Assembly (NCBI RefSeq): GCF_900188105.1
Contig: NZ_FZNP01000002.1
Location: 835,177-899,176 of the forward strand
DNA from: Actinomadura mexicana
GTDB taxonomy: Bacteria; Actinomycetota; Actinomycetes; Streptosporangiales; Streptosporangiaceae
Direction of reading: 5' to 3'
Length of the DNA: 64,000 bases
The translations under genes were made by a program, and so were the position numbers. The notes below the pieces were generated by a model, which did no database searches, was not told the origin of the DNA, and saw nothing but the letters and a program-made list of their open reading frames with translations. Every line of letters begins with the position of its first letter. Position 1 is the stretch's first letter. Of the stretch, positions 61,570 through 64,000 are shown one piece after another.

Positions 61570-61892
61570 CCTCACCTCCAACGGCAGCAGGTATTGGGAT
61601 CCATGGAAGCAGGCAGCACTAGATCTAGTGGTCTCCGACACGCCGATCGAGCGTATCTTCGAGTCCCGAACGCGGTCCCACCACGTGCCGGTGCAGAACG
61701 GTGAGGAGGTGAGCAACGCGAAGAGCAAGCAGGCTTTACATATCTCGAGCGAGCGTCTAAAGCGACCGAGTCATGGCCGTCGGGCTCGACCCCCGCCGCA
61801 GGCCGGTCGGTTCACGAGCCTGCGACATGCCGTGGGCGACCGAACGACGCCTCCGCACCCAGAGCGGGAGCGCAGGGCCACCGAGGAGATTT
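61570..61892. other. Gene-free stretch upstream of the CD-NTase
   Basis: About 320 bp between the CD-NTase start and the IS630-type left end. It should hold the CBASS promoter. A plus-strand frame here (SLRHAVGDRTTPPHPERER) runs into the IS end, but no function can be given. Confidence 0.45.
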
Positions 61893-61896
61893 CTAG

Positions 61897-61929
61897 TGCT
61901 CTGACCGCATAGGTTCGCCGGGTTGGCGG
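61897..61929 (+). repeat. Left terminal inverted repeat
   Basis: 33 bp, four mismatches to the right repeat, preceded by ctag. Confidence 0.75.
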
Positions 61930-62007
61930 CGACGGTGCTCGGCCCGGCTGGATTCGGTGTGGGAACAATCTGAGTGGTGGCGGAGTCGATCAAACTAGGC
62001 TCCCAGC

Positions 62008-62640
62008 ATGTCTGGTCCGACGTTGGTGATCGAGTTGGCGGAGCCGCTCTCCCCGGCTGCGCTGCGGGAGTTCCGCCTGTTGATGGTGGGGCTCTCCTCC
62101 CACTTCACCGAAAAGCGGCCCGGTTTCTTCGACGTCAACGTGCCCGCAGAGCGACTGGGCGTCGAGGACAGGCGAGAGAGGGACTGGCGAAAGCCGTTCC
62201 CGCTTCCACTCCTAGGCAACACCTCCGCGCACGAGGAGTTGACGGCCCTGGTGGGATTCAATCCGCAGCGCGAGGACTGGCGTCGGCCCTTCCTGGTCTA
62301 CTTGATGGGGCCGGATGTCGGCGATGAGAGCCTCTTCGAGGCTGAGCACGCGGACGAGCCCGAGGCGGAGGCCATTCTCGGCTTCAGAGCGACCCATGCC
62401 GTCAATGTCAGCGCCTGCTGCAATCGCGAGATCGACCACGTGACCACGGCCCTGCTGACCGCCGCTGTCATGGACGTCATCGGAGGCGTGGCCAAAGCCG
62501 AACTGCTGGACGGACAGGCGTCGGTCGTCGCTGGCCTTCCGGGGGTGCTGGGGATCGCGGACGACGACTGGATGGCGCTGGGAACGGCAAAGTTCCTGCG
62601 GGCTTGGGCCGGGCACCCCGCCTTCCGGCTGGTCAAGTAG
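62008..62640 (+). CDS. DUF6368-like protein carried inside the IS unit
   Basis: 210 residues: SGPTLVIELAEPLSPAALRE, DVNVPAERLGVEDRRERDWR, then EELTALVGFNPQREDWRRPF and AVMDVIGGVAKAELLDGQAS. The start MSGPT and the C-terminal WMALGTAKFLRAWAGHPAFR agree with my memory of DUF6368, an actinobacterial family of unknown role. It lies between the inverted repeats and is opposite to the transposase. Cargo status or independent neighbour cannot be separated by sequence alone. Confidence 0.7.
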   Translation: MSGPTLVIELAEPLSPAALREFRLLMVGLSSHFTEKRPGFFDVNVPAERLGVEDRRERDWRKPFPLPLLGNTSAHEELTALVGFNPQREDWRRPFLVYLMGPDVGDESLFEAEHADEPEAEAILGFRATHAVNVSACCNREIDHVTTALLTAAVMDVIGGVAKAELLDGQASVVAGLPGVLGIADDDWMALGTAKFLRAWAGHPAFRLVK

Positions 62641-62703
62641 CCCAGACAGGTCCGCGGCGGCGGAGGTGATGCTGTGACCTGGAACGTTCGCCAGATTGCC
62701 TGA

Positions 62704-63852
62704 TCATGCGGCGAGAGCCGGTCGGCCGCCCCAGCGGATGCCTTTCTCACCGCGGATGCGGGCTCGTTCCTTGCGTTCGGCGGCCAGGACGTCGTGGTGG
62801 CGGGCGTTGGCGTTGCGCCAGCGGAGGTAAGCGTGCAGGGCCCGGGTCTGCACGGTGTGGTTGGGATGGTTCGGTTTGGCGATGGTGAACTGCCGCAGCG
62901 GTCCGAAGTGCGCTTCGATGGGGTTCGCCCACGAGGCGTAGGTCGGGGTGAAGCACAGCTCGACCTTGTGTTTCTTCGCCCAGCGGCGGATGTCGGCGCC
63001 CTTATGGGCGGACAGGTTGTCCAGGATCACGTAGATCGGTGCGCCGTCGGGTCGGGCGGCGCGGATCGATTTCAGAGCGGCCAGCGTGTTCACGGCTCCC
63101 TTCTTGCGCCGGTTCACGCCCCATAGGCGGTCGTCGCCCACCGAGTAGCAGCCGTGGAAGTACCGGACTCCGTGGGTGCGGTGGTAGGTGGCCGGCAGCC
63201 GGTCGGGACGCCGTTGTTCGGCCCAGCCCGAGCCCGCGGTGGGCCGGATCCCGAGCGGGCCGAACTCGTCGAAGGCGAAAACCCGGTCCGGGAAGCGGTC
63301 CAGGACGTGCTCGATACGGTCCAGCTTCGTCTCCCGTTTGGGGTCCGGGGACTCCTTCCAGGTCTTGGTGCGCTGGAAGGTGACGCCGCGGCGGGCGAGC
63401 AGGCGCCGTAACGCCTCACGGCCGATGCGGATCACCCGGCCATGCACTTTGCGCAGGTAGGCGACGAGCTTGCGCAGCGACCAGCGGGTGAATGGCTGGC
63501 CGAGCTTGACCGGGCGGGTGGTGGCCGTCTGGATGACGAAGTCCTCGTCGTCATCGCTGAGTTGGCGGGGACGACCTCCCGCCCACCGAGGGTCCAGGCA
63601 GGCCAGGCCCTTCTCATTGAACGCGTGGATCACATCTCGGACGGTGTCCTCGTCTGCCTGCACCAGCTGGGCGATCACCGGCACTCGGTTTCCGCCCGCC
63701 GAGGCCAGCAGCATCATCGCCCGCCGGTAGCGAACCGAACTGGTGCTGCCCCGGCGAACGATCTGCTGCAACTTCTGCCCCTCCTGGTCGGTCAGTCTGC
63801 GCACACGGACGGGCTCGGCCACCGCGCCTCCAGCGGTCGGATCGGATGTCAC
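62704..63852 (-). CDS. IS630-family transposase
   Basis: 382 residues. An N-terminal helix-turn-helix region (RVPVIAQLVQADEDTVRDVI) and an HTH_32-like block (FTRWSLRKLVAYLRKVHGRV) precede the DDE domain: first Asp in RVFAFDEFGPLGI, second in YVILDNLSAHKG, Glu in SWANPIEAHFGPLRQF. All three DDE residues are present and the frame is intact, so the enzyme may be active. A 54-bp left flank and 20-bp right flank separate it from the nearest end-like sequences. Confidence 0.92.
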   Translation of the reverse strand: MTSDPTAGGAVAEPVRVRRLTDQEGQKLQQIVRRGSTSSVRYRRAMMLLASAGGNRVPVIAQLVQADEDTVRDVIHAFNEKGLACLDPRWAGGRPRQLSDDDEDFVIQTATTRPVKLGQPFTRWSLRKLVAYLRKVHGRVIRIGREALRRLLARRGVTFQRTKTWKESPDPKRETKLDRIEHVLDRFPDRVFAFDEFGPLGIRPTAGSGWAEQRRPDRLPATYHRTHGVRYFHGCYSVGDDRLWGVNRRKKGAVNTLAALKSIRAARPDGAPIYVILDNLSAHKGADIRRWAKKHKVELCFTPTYASWANPIEAHFGPLRQFTIAKPNHPNHTVQTRALHAYLRWRNANARHHDVLAAERKERARIRGEKGIRWGGRPALAA

Positions 63853-63872
63853 CGCACATCCAACCGCTGCAA

Positions 63873-63905
63873 CCGCCGACCCGGCGAACGTATGTGGTCA
63901 GCGCA
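63873..63905 (-). repeat. Right terminal inverted repeat
   Basis: 33 bp ending 53 bp before the transposase start on the outside, followed by ctag. The remaining 91 bp to the window end show no gene. Confidence 0.75.
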
Positions 63906-64000
63906 CTAGTACTACATGCCTAGATCTCGGTGGGCGATCCAACGTTTCCTCTACATGATCACGCTGGGTGGTGTAACGGTGTCTGTATGTTTGACCCCCG

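Larger units (their letters stand above)
61897..63905. mobile_element. IS630-type unit with 33-bp inverted repeats and a cargo gene
   Basis: Left end 61897-61929 and right end 63873-63905 are inverted repeats matching at 29 of 33 positions (tgc-ctgacc-cata-gttcgccgggt-ggcgg). Both are flanked outside by ctag, consistent with the TA target duplication of IS630/Tc1. The 2.0-kb unit contains the transposase and a DUF6368 gene. A weaker end-like sequence (gtgacctggaacgttcgcca, from 62673) sits just left of the transposase. It could be the original IS end, with the outer repeat being that of a second copy. Confidence 0.7.

Noticed and set aside
62008..62640. DUF6368 protein as the CBASS effector
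   Set aside because: It is on the opposite strand, inside an IS unit, and shows no nuclease, phospholipase or TM signature. It is kept only as something to test by neighbourhood survey.

Overview
The window is about 64 kb of very GC-rich DNA (roughly 70%) with the strong third-position GC bias of a filamentous actinomycete. The gene content fits a Streptosporangiales or Thermomonosporaceae organism (Actinomadura-like): DUF397/XRE/anti-sigma-like ATPase cassettes, an AfsR-type regulator, a Streptomyces-like xylanase, DUF6461, DUF6745 and DUF6368 proteins, and many TetR regulators. The assignment rests on gene content only, because no rRNA is present.

Region 1 (1-13 kb) looks like ordinary chromosome. 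It has the end of a membrane-anchored protein, a MerR regulator facing a class III nucleotide cyclase, and a compact operon for D-amino-acid or keto-sugar catabolism (IclR regulator, PLP deaminase of the D-serine dehydratase fold, PfkB sugar kinase, RidA). An M20 amidohydrolase, an ATP-dependent DNA ligase, and a TetR regulator facing a CPBP-like membrane protein across two palindromic operators follow. Region 2 (12-25 kb) is rich in secreted or envelope proteins: a Tat-exported DUF4185 protein, a cutinase-like plus beta-lactamase-like operon, an AfsR-type regulator, an SGNH hydrolase and a VanY-like peptidase. Region 3 (25-33 kb) has an ABC exporter bracketed by two copies of the same membrane-anchored gene, then a divergent xylan-degradation pair (GH10-CBM13 xylanase and CBM13-GH62 arabinofuranosidase) with a LacI-type palindrome between them.

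Region 4 (33-51 kb) is increasingly accessory. It holds lone enzymes and regulators, a DUF397-XRE-HATPase cassette, frameshifted genes, an IS256 transposase remnant and a pentapeptide-repeat protein. Two copies of a segment consisting of an integrase 3' end, a hairpin and a tRNA-Ser(GCT) 3' half mark tandem integration of mobile elements.

Region 5 (51.7-56.5 kb) is a compact RiPP locus of the acetylated-lasso (albusnodin-like) type. It has a GNAT acetyltransferase, an asparagine-synthetase-like macrolactam cyclase and a 50-residue precursor. A strong hairpin separates precursor and cyclase, and a divergent XRE/TPR regulator faces the precursor across a palindrome. No B1 (leader-binding) or B2 (protease) gene is visible.

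Region 6 (56.7-64 kb) starts with a second DUF397-XRE-HATPase cassette whose ATPase is frameshifted, then becomes a defence island. It contains an in-frame HsdS-HsdR chimera left by a deletion in a type I restriction operon, and a CD-NTase next to an E2-like protein, as in short type II CBASS. A 2-kb IS630-type unit carrying a DUF6368 gene closes the window. No CBASS effector is recognisable, so that system is either reduced or uses an unknown partner.

Many genes carry single-base frameshifts (MBL fold, two methyltransferase breaks, a CPBP-like membrane protein, PH-like protein, HATPase). Some may be assembly errors rather than decay.
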